Of a stretch of 33,020 nt of DNA, positions 16,579 through 24,997 are shown piece after piece. The stretch is from Hyphomicrobiales bacterium. Lineage in GTDB: Bacteria > Pseudomonadota > Alphaproteobacteria > Parvibaculales > Parvibaculaceae. Each line of letters opens with the position of its first letter. The first letter of the stretch is position 1. The stretch spans positions 80,594 through 113,613 of the forward strand of contig WGND01000002.1 of NCBI GenBank assembly GCA_016124805.1, in the 5' to 3' direction. Below the pieces are notes generated by a model. The model saw only the letters and a list, made by a program, of their open reading frames with translations, was not told the origin of the DNA and did not search any database. A program made the translations under genes and the position numbers.

Positions 16579-17817
16579 TCAGCCTTTGCGGGCATGCAGA
16601 TTCCAGAGCACGGCGAGATCATAGAATTTCGAGCTCTTCTCGGCGCGGGCAAAGGCCTTGGCCGCATCCGCCTTGCGACCTGTCGCCAGCAGGGATTCCC
16701 CCTGATGAATCAGCACCAGCGTCTTGTCGCTCAAGCCGCCCTGCTTCAGTGCCTCGGCATAGAGAGGGAGCGCCTTGTCGTGCATGCCGTAAGAGGCATA
16801 GGCCTCGGCAAGTTCCGCCTTTTCATCAGCCGTGGCAGCGGTCTTTGCGAGCATCGGCCTGTCATCTGCCGCCTGCTTCTCCGCCATCTTCAGAAGCCGC
16901 GTTTCGCGGCCCTTGTTTTCGCCACCCAGCGTGCCGTTCTGCATGCCGGTTTTCATCAGGCTTTCGGCTTCCCCCGGCAGACCCAGCTGGATCGCCAACT
17001 GGCCCATCTCGATATAGGCAGGTGATCCTGAAAGCATGCCGCGCGCCAGTTTCAATTTTCCAAATTCATAGCTTGTGCGAGAGGCATTGCCTGCCTTGCG
17101 CGAAACAAGCGTGACAAGGTCGGACCAGTATTTGTCAGAAGGATAATAATTCACCAGCTGCAGCAGCGCCTGCTTCTGGCCGTTGTAATCCTTCAACTGG
17201 AAGGCGCTTGCGAGCGCGATCTGAAGCACCGCCTCGTCGGGCCGCTTGCCCGCTTTCGTGTTCTGGCGAACCAGCGCCTGGGCGGCATCACGCGCCGCGG
17301 GGTAATCCTTGGAGAGGTAATAGGACTGCGCGATCAGCGTCTGCATGGCGCTGTCGGGGCCGAGCGCCTTTTGGTAGCGCTGGGCGGCGGCAATCGTCTC
17401 GCTGTAGTTGCGGGCCTGATAATAGAGCGTGGCAATGGTCTGCATGCGCTGGGCACGTTCGCCCGCAGGAGCCTTGCCGGTGGCGAGCGCCTTCTCATAG
17501 GCCTTGGCCGCTGCGCTGCTATTGCCCAGCTGACCGTTCAGATAGGCCTGAAAGTCATAGACCACGAAAGCCTCATAGGGGGTCTTGCCGGAAATTGCTT
17601 CAGCCTTGTTCACCTCTTGCAGGGCCTTGGCATATTTGCCTGATTTGGCGAGGTTCTGTGCGGCCTGAAGGGGTGCGCCCACCTTGGGTCCGATGGTCTC
17701 GGCAGCCTGCGCGCCGGTCGTGCCAGCAAGAAAGGCCGCGGGCGTGAAGGCCAGCAACAGGCCGCTCAGCAGCGAGAATTTGATGGCGAAGCGGGACATC
17801 TGACGCAACAAACTCAT
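16579..17817 (-). CDS. Exported tetratricopeptide-type repeat protein
   Basis: A 412-residue protein with a Sec signal peptide (hydrophobic core around 15-35, cleavage likely after GAQA before AETIG). The remainder is alpha-helical repeat: successive blocks such as KYAKALQEVNKAEAI, SSAAAKAYEKALATG, NYSETIAAAQRYQKAL and KDYPAARDAAQALV fit TPR-like helix pairs. Such proteins are periplasmic scaffolds for envelope assembly or regulation. The ATG at 17817 follows GAGGAAAGG; the frame is open to 17898 but the longer version would bury the signal peptide. It is probably monocistronic, with a hairpin after its stop. Confidence 0.8.
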   Translation of the reverse strand: MSLLRQMSRFAIKFSLLSGLLLAFTPAAFLAGTTGAQAAETIGPKVGAPLQAAQNLAKSGKYAKALQEVNKAEAISGKTPYEAFVVYDFQAYLNGQLGNSSAAAKAYEKALATGKAPAGERAQRMQTIATLYYQARNYSETIAAAQRYQKALGPDSAMQTLIAQSYYLSKDYPAARDAAQALVRQNTKAGKRPDEAVLQIALASAFQLKDYNGQKQALLQLVNYYPSDKYWSDLVTLVSRKAGNASRTSYEFGKLKLARGMLSGSPAYIEMGQLAIQLGLPGEAESLMKTGMQNGTLGGENKGRETRLLKMAEKQAADDRPMLAKTAATADEKAELAEAYASYGMHDKALPLYAEALKQGGLSDKTLVLIHQGESLLATGRKADAAKAFARAEKSSKFYDLAVLWNLHARKG

Positions 17818-17951
17818 GATAACGAACCTTTCCTCAAGCACTCTAACCAGCCGCGATATTGATGATAGCGCCATCATATTGAGACAAGACGGGGCCATGT
17901 TAAAGCCCCCTCGCCGGGTCGCTCATGCACGGGCGCGTCATAAAACAGAGG

Positions 17952-17986
17952 AAAAACTGCCCAAGGCCTTAGTTTGAGGACTGGGC
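17952..17986 (-). terminator. Possible terminator of the glycan cluster
   Basis: On the minus strand GCCCA (17986-17982) pairs with TGGGC (17963-17959) and is followed by AGTTTTT (17958-17952), directly downstream of the last glycosyltransferase gene. The loop is long (18 bases), so strength is uncertain. Confidence 0.4.
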
Positions 17987-17993
17987 TGCTCTG

Positions 17994-18725
17994 TCAAAGG
18001 GGATAAAAGCCGATCCGCTCGACCGTTGTTCTCACCCCTTCAAGCGTCATCAGCCATTCGATTTCTGCACGTGACGGCGTGCGACATTCGCCGGGTGGCT
18101 CCATGCCTGCGTAATCGAAATGATGCTTCCATTGCGTTTCGTAGCCAACTGTCCGCTGGTCAACAAATTTGAACCGTCGATTGCCACTGCGTCGCAGAAA
18201 ACTTAAGAAAATCCGGTCGCCAATGTAGGCGACCTTTCTGGGAATCTTCGGCCAGAAATCCAGCGCGTCAAAAGATGATTTCGACAAGATCAAACAATTC
18301 GTATCCACATGGGCCAGGTTATTTTCATCAGTGTCATAGGCGCCTGGCAAATGCCTGCCATTCACATCATAAAAAGAGCGTTTGGTGCAGAGGACATCGC
18401 ATTGCGCCAGATGCGGCAGCAGACTCTCAAGATGTTCCGGCATAAAAAAATTATCCGCATCCAGATAACAGGCCGCGTCATAAATATCGGCGTTTCGAAT
18501 GAGAATGCCCGCAATGCCACGCGGCGTATTGCCGGAATCGGCGCTGCCGACGGGGAGGATGATATGCTTGGCATCAAAGGTTTCGACGAGGCTTGATGGA
18601 TGCCCGTCAGCGACAAAATAGTGATCAATCTCGATGCTCTGGCTCTGCTGCTTGACGCTCTCATAACAGCGTTTGAGCTGAAACTCGGATTCCTTGAAAT
18701 AAGGCGTAATCACTGCAACTTTCAT
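17994..18725 (-). CDS. Family 2-type glycosyltransferase
   Basis: A 243-residue cytosolic GT-A protein. It opens MKVAVITPYFKESEFQLKRCYESV, summarised here by key residues T7, P8, Y9, E12, R19 and C20, the nucleotide-sugar-binding strand of family 2. The DADN metal motif is at 89-92 and a later YIGDR may carry the catalytic acid region. No membrane helix, so it should add a single sugar to a lipid-linked or protein-linked glycan. It is the last gene of the minus-strand glycan cluster. AGAGG lies upstream of the ATG. Donor and acceptor unknown. Confidence 0.8.
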   Translation of the reverse strand: MKVAVITPYFKESEFQLKRCYESVKQQSQSIEIDHYFVADGHPSSLVETFDAKHIILPVGSADSGNTPRGIAGILIRNADIYDAACYLDADNFFMPEHLESLLPHLAQCDVLCTKRSFYDVNGRHLPGAYDTDENNLAHVDTNCLILSKSSFDALDFWPKIPRKVAYIGDRIFLSFLRRSGNRRFKFVDQRTVGYETQWKHHFDYAGMEPPGECRTPSRAEIEWLMTLEGVRTTVERIGFYPL

Positions 18726-18931
18726 GCTCTTGCCTCTTTAAGTTTCGCATCCGGTCCTGGCGGGCCGTCTGACTCATGTTGCCGTGAGTTCCTGAATTTC
18801 GCTTGCCGGATTTGGCGCTGCAGGTCCTTCAATTCAGAGGTGGGCAATTTTGGGGCGGGTTATATAAGATGTCCATGATATTCGAGTCTCAAAATGCCCG
18901 AGCCCGATCACCCATGTATCGCACAGCCGGT

Positions 18932-19678
18932 TCACCGCCAGAGACCCAGACTGGAGAGGACGTCGATCTTGTCCTGGCATGTTTTCGGGGCCAGCGGGTG
19001 GCACACAATGACGTTGTCATGCATCTCCTCAACCAAGCGCGGAAATAAATGATGCGGCAGGATTGCGACCGAGGGAATTGTGCCCTCGCGTGACCGGATG
19101 ACGTCACGCGAAGCCCTGATTTCCTTGTTGCGGTACGAAAGGGTGTAAGGGGCGTCGACGTCCCAACTGATCCCCGCCTGATCGAGCAAGCGGTTGATGG
19201 TGATCTGGTCATCCTTGTCTATTGCAACCTGCCGCTCGACGATGTGGAAGAAGTCGCGCACAGCCGCAGTGTTTGCCAGATAGAAAAACCCGCAACACAA
19301 AACAATTCCCTGACGCTGATGCACGTCCGGCGGCCATATTGTCCCCTGAGAGAAAACCATATCTGTCCGGCACGCTGCCAGAGCCGGAAGGGGGTCGCGC
19401 AGCCAGACGGCATCGACATCGGAATGAATGAGGCTTAGACCTTCTGCGAGCATTTCGTTCAGCACCCGGATTCTGTGTTGCCACAGCAGGGCGCGCCGCC
19501 GGGGATCACATGGCCGATAAAGCACCAGCTCCGACGGGAAGGCGTCGCGCGTCGCGGTATCCAGAGCGACGATCCTGATGCGCGCAGCGATACCCAATGC
19601 GTTGAACGCTGCAAGCCAGTTCAGGCCAATCGGGATATAGTCTTCACTGACAAAAGTGACGACCGTGGGTGAATTCAT
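18932..19678 (-). CDS. Nucleotide-diphospho-sugar transferase (PF03407-type)
   Basis: A 248-residue GT-A-fold transferase. The central motif HSDVDAVWLRDP has its DVD metal site at 87-89 and matches the nucleotide-diphospho-sugar transferase family that includes plant RRA/RGXT-type enzymes. The start is uncertain: the ATG at 19678 is used here; an in-frame TTG at 19699 adds seven residues, and neither has a strong ribosome site. It lies between the sulfotransferase and the family 2 transferase in one direction, with 60 and 206 bases between genes. The 206-base gap (18726-18931) shows no further gene. Likely transfers a sugar within the same glycan. Confidence 0.75.
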   Translation of the reverse strand: MNSPTVVTFVSEDYIPIGLNWLAAFNALGIAARIRIVALDTATRDAFPSELVLYRPCDPRRRALLWQHRIRVLNEMLAEGLSLIHSDVDAVWLRDPLPALAACRTDMVFSQGTIWPPDVHQRQGIVLCCGFFYLANTAAVRDFFHIVERQVAIDKDDQITINRLLDQAGISWDVDAPYTLSYRNKEIRASRDVIRSREGTIPSVAILPHHLFPRLVEEMHDNVIVCHPLAPKTCQDKIDVLSSLGLWR

Positions 19679-19738
19679 TTCATTATCAGCTTCAGCCAAT
19701 GATCACATCCCAGCCAGACGATTGAAATTTGACGTCAT

Positions 19739-20674
19739 TCAATTTTCAGACCCGGCAAAAAGCAAACCGCTCTGATCTTGCTCCTTCAATGCTGTGGCAG
19801 CCGCGTGAAAGGCGTCCGCCTCATTTCGAAGAAATGCGGTGATGGACTCGCTCTGGCTGACAAAAGGATCAGACCGGGCTTGAAAGACATTTTGTTTATT
19901 GATGCGGAAATCTTCCACGCGCTGTCTGGCATCGGCCGGCAATTGAGGCGCTATCTGTTCGAGTACATCCAGCACGGCTTGCGGCGTCTCGCTATATCGA
20001 ACCACTTTGTAGTCTTGCGGATTGTCCTGAATGGCCTTGGCCCATTTTTGGGCAAAGCCCAGAAGATAGGGCAGGACCTTCAGCATCCATGCCCGAAGTT
20101 CCTTCCGGGTGTGCGATACCCCCTCGTCATCGATGATACGGTAGGCTGACTTTATGACACGACGATCGTGCGTGTAATCAATCTTGCGCTGCGTGATCCC
20201 GTGGCGCTTGAGCAGATCACGCTGGAAAAACAAGACACGCAGGGCCCACCATGATGTCAGCAGATACACGGGGTCCCGCAGAAGAATGAGGCGACGGACC
20301 GCGCCTTTTGCTGGAAACACGGGATCTGCCAAATCGAAGTCATGCGATTTTATCATGCGAAGATGGAGAATGTCCTGCTGCTCGATGGCATAGCCCGTCA
20401 CGGCGCATGGCATCTGTCTGCAGCAGCCGGGCTCATTATACCATTCGCAAAAGCTGAACTGCTTCTGCAGCAAAGTTTCAAAGCTGTTGCGCATGAAATG
20501 CAGGCCTGTTCGCGGCAGCGATTTCACATCGAGATATATGAAGCGCGCCGCGTGGTCGGGATCGAGACTGCGATAGGTCGCATATGCCCGGTGACAAAAT
20601 TTCGGGTTCAGCAGGATCTCTTCAGAAAGATCACCCTCTTGTGGCAGGCTGTCCCGGGTCACGTGGCGACGCAT
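19739..20674 (-). CDS. Sulfotransferase family protein (PAPS-dependent)
   Basis: A 311-residue protein with the layout of a carbohydrate or small-molecule sulfotransferase. KSLPRTGLHFMRN (51-63) fits the 5'-phosphosulfate loop, KSHDF (109-113) fits the KxH catalytic segment, and RRLILLRDPVYLLTSW (127-142) fits the 3'-phosphate-binding strand with RDP. It would move sulfate from PAPS to a sugar hydroxyl. Start choice is open: the ATG at 20674 overlaps the upstream epimerase gene by 16 bases, whereas a GTG at 20662 overlaps its TGA in the classical GTGA form. Either way the pair is translationally coupled, tying sulfation to the product of the epimerase pathway. Confidence 0.78.
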   Translation of the reverse strand: MRRHVTRDSLPQEGDLSEEILLNPKFCHRAYATYRSLDPDHAARFIYLDVKSLPRTGLHFMRNSFETLLQKQFSFCEWYNEPGCCRQMPCAVTGYAIEQQDILHLRMIKSHDFDLADPVFPAKGAVRRLILLRDPVYLLTSWWALRVLFFQRDLLKRHGITQRKIDYTHDRRVIKSAYRIIDDEGVSHTRKELRAWMLKVLPYLLGFAQKWAKAIQDNPQDYKVVRYSETPQAVLDVLEQIAPQLPADARQRVEDFRINKQNVFQARSDPFVSQSESITAFLRNEADAFHAAATALKEQDQSGLLFAGSEN

Positions 20675-21663
20675 CCGGCACTGTCTGGCAGGTTGTGCTT
20701 GCGTTTCAACTGGCTGTCGATCCACGCATAGGTTTTGGATATGCCCTGATGTAACGGCAGCTCGGGTGCCCACCCCAGCATCTGCCTGATCAGCCTGTTG
20801 TCCGAATTTCGCCCGCGCACGCCTTCCGGTCCGGGGATGTTCTCGATCACAATATCTTTCCCCGAAATCTCGCTGATCATTTGCGCGAGATGATTGATCG
20901 AAATCATCTCCTCCGAGCCGATATTCACCGGGCCTTCAAAATCGGACCTTAAAAGCCTGACGGTGCCTTCGATACACTCATCGATAAACAGAAATGATCG
21001 GGTCTGCTTGCCATCGCCCCAGACCTGAATCTGACCGCCGGGCGCTGCGGCGGCTATCTTGCGGCACAAGGCAGCGGGTGCTTTTTCCTTGCCGCCTTCC
21101 CAGGATCCCTCCGGCCCGAAAATATTGTGGTAGCGGGCGATCCGGCATTCCATCCCGTGATTGCGATTATAGGCAAGATAGAGCCGTTCGGAAAAAAGCT
21201 TTTCCCAGCCATATTCACTGTCGGGATTGGCGGGATAAGCACTGGACTCGGTGCAATTCGGATTGTCGGGGTCCAGCTGGTTATGCACGGGATAGACGCA
21301 GGCCGATGAGGAATAGAACACACGCTTGATATCGCGTTTGTGGCAGGCGTCGAGAACATTCAAATTGATCAGTGCCGAATTATGCATGACGTTGGCATCA
21401 TTTTCGCCGGTAAAAATATAGCCGGCACCGCCCATATCCGCGGCGAGCTGATACACCTCGTCAAAGCGATGATCGATGATTTTCGAGACGAATTGCTGGT
21501 CACGCAGATCGCCAATGACAAAGTCGTCTGCCAGTGTTTCGGCATGCTCATTGAACTTGATATCAACACCCCGCACCCAGAAGCCTTCGCTCTTCAGGCG
21601 CTTGACCAGATGCCCCCCAATGAAACCGCCCGCACCGCAAACAAGTGCTTCTTTCGTAGCCAT
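20659..21663 (-). CDS. NAD-dependent epimerase, GDP-mannose 3,5-epimerase-like
   Basis: An extended SDR of 334 residues. It shows GAGGFIG (10-16), an NEH segment, AADMGGAGYI (75-84), SSSACVYP (118-125, with Cys122), Tyr151 and Lys155 (YxxxK), GGKEKAPAALCRK (190-202, with Lys194), QTRSFLFIDECIEG and GPEGVRGRNSDN. Nearly every one of these blocks is characteristic of plant-type GDP-mannose 3,5-epimerase, including the catalytic Cys and Lys pair, rather than of generic UDP-glucose epimerases. The product would be GDP-L-galactose and/or GDP-L-gulose. It is coupled to the sulfotransferase downstream and lies 95 bases after the GT-B transferase, so it probably supplies the donor sugar for this cluster. 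Confidence 0.88.
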   Translation of the reverse strand: MATKEALVCGAGGFIGGHLVKRLKSEGFWVRGVDIKFNEHAETLADDFVIGDLRDQQFVSKIIDHRFDEVYQLAADMGGAGYIFTGENDANVMHNSALINLNVLDACHKRDIKRVFYSSSACVYPVHNQLDPDNPNCTESSAYPANPDSEYGWEKLFSERLYLAYNRNHGMECRIARYHNIFGPEGSWEGGKEKAPAALCRKIAAAAPGGQIQVWGDGKQTRSFLFIDECIEGTVRLLRSDFEGPVNIGSEEMISINHLAQMISEISGKDIVIENIPGPEGVRGRNSDNRLIRQMLGWAPELPLHQGISKTYAWIDSQLKRKHNLPDSAGCVAT

Positions 21664-21758
21664 TTCAATTCTCCGGTTCCTATTCTGGCGGGCGGTGCTT
21701 TTCTGATCTTAGAAAATAATGCGGGCTTGTTGAAAAAAATTATGGAGAAAAGGCAGAT

Positions 21759-22862
21759 TTATATGCCCGCGTCGCCCAGCATGCCGGCCACGAACTGGCG
21801 GGGCCCATAGCGATCCTTCCAGCGCAAAGAGGTTTCGAAGGCGGCCTGAGCGATTTGTGGAAATTTGAGGCGCGCCTCCTCAACGGCCGCGAGAATCCAT
21901 TCTTCACTGTCCACCGCGAACTGCGTTCCGGCACCGGTCCGGTCAACCCATCGCCCGGGAATCGTATCAAACGGGACAACAGCGGGGATGCCGCTCGCGA
22001 GAGCGTCCAGCAGGATGCCTGACCCCCTCTTGCGATATTTTTCCTGGCTGTAGGGCAATACCACCAAATCACATTTGGCGATCTCGGGTGCGAGATCATC
22101 AACAAAGCCGATCACCGTTGCGCCCGTTTGGCCGATACCGGTCAGCTGCTGCTGGCTGTCATGAATGACGACCTGATACCCCTGCGCCATCAGTTTGGTG
22201 GCGAGAGGCAGAATCATTGAAACGCCCTTCACGGCTCTTTGCTGGCCGAAAAACCCGATTGTCTTGAGCGCCTTTTTAGGGGCTGCAATCGGCGCGCCCT
22301 CATAGAAGTGAGGAAACAGCTCAAACACACCATCCGCTGTCAATGGCAAATAGTCATAACGCTGATCAGGCTCCATCGCCCCGATCCGCAGGCGCGTGTT
22401 TGAGCGCTTGGCCGCCAGCAAGGCATGCCGCCACCACATCGCACCATTCTGCTGCTCGCCTATGTTGACGGGCATTTGCACACAGCCCGCGACCAGCGCA
22501 TCCCCGCTGATACCGGCGCAGGCATTGACTTCCGATGCCATGATTGTTGGCCACAGCCAGACGTCGGCCTCAGCTGTGGACCGGATGTCGGCGGCCAGAA
22601 GATGACTTTGCTGATTGTAACCAATCAGCTCGCCCGCATAGGGGTCGAGCCTGCGTGTATCGGCATAGGGTCGCACCCGGAACAGTGGCGTGATATCCGC
22701 GATTGACCCGAAGGCGCTCAGCACGTCTTGAGAGGCAGCCTCCTGCGCGTAAACGCGAACGCTGTGACCCTGGCCTGACAGCACGCGTGCGACCTTGAGA
22801 TCGAGGTCCAGATGATGCCCTGCAACATTTTGCAGAGCGGGATCCATCAGGTTGATACGCAT
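21759..22862 (-). CDS. GT-B-fold glycosyltransferase (GT4-like)
   Basis: A 367-residue protein from the ATG at 22862 (MRINLMDPALQNVAGHH), which matches how related transferases start; a TTG/ATG at 22898/22895 would add 12 or 11 residues. The N-terminal half is the acceptor domain. The C-terminal half has KTIGFFGQQRAVKG at its beginning, then DLVVLPYSQEKYRKRGSGILLDALASGIPAVVP, summarised as the usual donor-binding helix region with a Gly-Ser in place of one acidic residue. No membrane helix. It is the first gene of the cluster, 168 bases downstream of tRNA-Phe on the same strand. Donor could be the GDP-sugar made by the next gene, which is inference. Confidence 0.8.
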   Translation of the reverse strand: MRINLMDPALQNVAGHHLDLDLKVARVLSGQGHSVRVYAQEAASQDVLSAFGSIADITPLFRVRPYADTRRLDPYAGELIGYNQQSHLLAADIRSTAEADVWLWPTIMASEVNACAGISGDALVAGCVQMPVNIGEQQNGAMWWRHALLAAKRSNTRLRIGAMEPDQRYDYLPLTADGVFELFPHFYEGAPIAAPKKALKTIGFFGQQRAVKGVSMILPLATKLMAQGYQVVIHDSQQQLTGIGQTGATVIGFVDDLAPEIAKCDLVVLPYSQEKYRKRGSGILLDALASGIPAVVPFDTIPGRWVDRTGAGTQFAVDSEEWILAAVEEARLKFPQIAQAAFETSLRWKDRYGPRQFVAGMLGDAGI

Positions 22863-23030
22863 TCCAAATCCATAAATTGCTGATGCCTTGTGCATCAATC
22901 ATAGGTGGAAAGGCCCTTAAGCCCCAACCGGAAGAGCTTAGAACAGACAAAGTCCATCATGGGGAAAATGGGCCGAACTTCTTAAGGTGTTTTGGATTTT
23001 TCCGAATGTCGCGGGACGCAGACAGGAGAA

Positions 23031-23106
23031 TGGTGCCCAGGGGCGGGATCGAACCACCGACACTGCGATTTTCAGTCGCATGCTCTACCAACTGAGCTAC
23101 CTGGGC
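23031..23106 (-). tRNA. tRNA-Phe (anticodon GAA)
   Basis: Minus-strand cloverleaf. The acceptor GCCCAGG pairs with CCTGGGC, the anticodon stem TGCGA/TCGCA encloses CTGAAAA, and the T loop is TTCGATC. Discriminator A and encoded CCA are at 23034-23031. It sits between yacG and the glycan cluster. Confidence 0.97.
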
Positions 23107-23218
23107 GGAAGCGCCGGAATCAGTCGCTATGGCGCGATTTCCGGAGAGGTGGGCGGGTTATAAGAGATTGGCGGTGGCCTGTCCATCCCCTCTCGTCCTC
23201 CAATTGAGTGAATAAATC

Positions 23219-23240
23219 GAAGGGGTTAACCCTCCCCTTC
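23219..23240 (-). terminator. Hairpin overlapping the yacG stop
   Basis: GAAGGGG (minus-strand reading of 23240-23234) pairs with CCCCTTC (23225-23219) around an 8-base loop that includes the yacG stop codon, and is followed by GATTTATT. A weak intrinsic terminator is plausible here, before tRNA-Phe. Confidence 0.4.
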
Positions 23241-23468
23241 CTCGCCATCGCCGAATGGCCCGCGGCCGGAGCCTTCCGAGCCCTCCTCCCACTCATCCTC
23301 GGCCTCGACGGCGGGAATGGCATAGGCGCCCTTCAGCCAGCGGTTGAGGTCCACATCGGCGCAATGGCGCGAGCAGAAGGGATGATAGGCCGGCGTCGAT
23401 TTCTTGGCGCAGATGGGACAGGGCCGCGCGGGACGCAACGGCACAACATTATCCTTGCCCCCGCTCAT
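23226..23468 (-). CDS. yacG: DNA gyrase inhibitor YacG
   Basis: An 80-residue zinc-finger protein. Cys17, Cys20, Cys32 and Cys36 form the CPIC...CSRHC zinc site, followed by the family block ADVDLNRWLKGAYAIP. YacG binds GyrB and blocks DNA binding in E. coli. The C-terminal tail here is very acidic (WEEGSEGSG...GDGEEGEG). Its ATG overlaps the RNase G stop by four bases (ATGA), so the two are coupled, as is common in alphaproteobacteria. Confidence 0.93.
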   Translation of the reverse strand: MSGGKDNVVPLRPARPCPICAKKSTPAYHPFCSRHCADVDLNRWLKGAYAIPAVEAEDEWEEGSEGSGRGPFGDGEEGEG

Positions 23469-24985
23469 GCTTCCGGCCCCACATCAAGGCGCTCGCGCGG
23501 AAAACCGGGCGCGGGCACCAGTTCAAAACTGGCCGATGTTTTCTGGCGCAGGCGATCCAGCAGAAAGGGATTACCGCGCTCAAGCCAGTCGATCACGTCG
23601 GGTGCGGCGCGCGCCATGATGCGGCGGCCCGGCGTCTGCGCCGCCTCGCGGATGATGGCGCGCATCAGGTCATTGGCCATGGTGGCGCAGGTTTTATAGC
23701 GCGGGCGGCCATGGGCATAGGCCGGTTCCGTCAGCAGCTTGTTCAGCGGGTCGCGCACGCGTTTGCGGGTCATTTCCACAAGACCGAATTCGGACATTTC
23801 CGAAATCTGGGTCGGCACGCGATCCTCTTCGCAACCTTCGCGCAAGGTGGTGACGACTTTCTCGATATTGGCCGGGTCATTCATATGGATGAAGTCGATG
23901 ACAATGAGACCGCCAATGCCGCGCAGGCGTAGCTGATGGACGATGGCATGGGCCGCTTCCAGATTGATGCGCGCACTGGTGTCTTCCAGACCGGTGGCGG
24001 ATGTATAGCGCCCGGAATTCACATCAATGGCGGTGAGCGCCTCGGTATTCTCAATCGTGATCCAGCCCCCCGAAGCCAGTTCCACGCGCGGATTGAGCGC
24101 GGTTTCGATGGCCTCCTCGACATCATATTTGTCGAAAAGCGCGCCCGGCCCGTTAAAATGTTCCAGCGCTTCCAGACGTTCGGGCATGGCACGGCGGCAA
24201 TAGCGCTGCGCTTCAACAAAGGCATCGGCATCATCAATGATGACGCGCGAGGTCTTCGCGCTCACATAGTCGCGCATGGTGCGGGCCACAGGATCGAGAT
24301 CGTGGAAGACGACATGCGGGGGCGTTGAGCGCTTTTCGATTTCGCGGACCTTGCGCCATTCCTCGGCAAGGTAGCGGGCATCGGCTGCAATATCATCGGG
24401 TGTGGCCGTTGTCGCCGCCGTGCGCACGATGAAGCCCGCCGGTTCGCCCGTGACGCCCAGCGCCGAAAGACGAGTGGCAATTTCTTCGACAAGTTTCGTC
24501 AGGCGTTCGCGATCGGCTTCATCTTCGATGCGGCGCGACAGCGCGACGCCGGATTTATTGGGCACCAGCACAAGCAGGCGACCGGGAATGGTGACATTGG
24601 CCGAAATGCGCGCGCCCTTGTCGCCAATCGGATCCTTCACCGCCTGCACAAGAATGGACTGGCCTTCATGGACGCAACTGCTGATCGGGGGCAGTTCGCC
24701 TTCGGCCATTTCCTGCAATTCACTCAGGCAGCGGGCTTCGCGGGCACCCAGAAAACCGGCGCGTTCCAGACCGATATCCACAAAGGCGGCCTGCATGCCC
24801 GCCAGCACGCGCTGCACGCGACCCAGATAAATATTGCTGATGATGGAATGGCCTGCGCGCCCGGAGCGCTCCAGCACAGCGTCTTCAGTCGTGCGCTCCA
24901 GCAGGAACTCGACAGTGACCCCGTCTTCGACAACTGCAACGCGGATCTCCCCCGGACCCACATTGATGAGCACTTCTTCGGACAT
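23465..24985 (-). CDS. rng: Ribonuclease E/G family protein (RNase G-like), lacking zinc-link cysteines
   Basis: A 506-residue endoribonuclease for rRNA maturation and mRNA decay. The S1-like region (about 45-125, with NIYLGRVQRVLAGMQAAFVDIG) leads into the RNase H-like and DNase I-like catalytic parts. Both metal-binding aspartates are present: Asp321 in AIDVNSGR and Asp364 in IVIDFIHM. The CPxC zinc-link that joins protomers in RNase E/G is not visible; in its expected place (about 418-433) the sequence reads LTEPAYAHGRPRYKT. The small C-terminal domain is short and there is no RNase E scaffold tail. The ATG follows TAGGGA. The leader contains two stem-loops. It is coupled to yacG. Confidence 0.9.
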   Translation of the reverse strand: MSEEVLINVGPGEIRVAVVEDGVTVEFLLERTTEDAVLERSGRAGHSIISNIYLGRVQRVLAGMQAAFVDIGLERAGFLGAREARCLSELQEMAEGELPPISSCVHEGQSILVQAVKDPIGDKGARISANVTIPGRLLVLVPNKSGVALSRRIEDEADRERLTKLVEEIATRLSALGVTGEPAGFIVRTAATTATPDDIAADARYLAEEWRKVREIEKRSTPPHVVFHDLDPVARTMRDYVSAKTSRVIIDDADAFVEAQRYCRRAMPERLEALEHFNGPGALFDKYDVEEAIETALNPRVELASGGWITIENTEALTAIDVNSGRYTSATGLEDTSARINLEAAHAIVHQLRLRGIGGLIVIDFIHMNDPANIEKVVTTLREGCEEDRVPTQISEMSEFGLVEMTRKRVRDPLNKLLTEPAYAHGRPRYKTCATMANDLMRAIIREAAQTPGRRIMARAAPDVIDWLERGNPFLLDRLRQKTSASFELVPAPGFPRERLDVGPEA

Positions 24986-24997
24986 GCATTCCCTATC

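Noticed and set aside
17880-18000. Search for a second copy of the tRNA-Phe 3' end at the far side of the glycan cluster
   Set aside because: No stretch resembling the last 20 bases of tRNA-Phe was seen there, so classical integration at tRNA-Phe is not supported.
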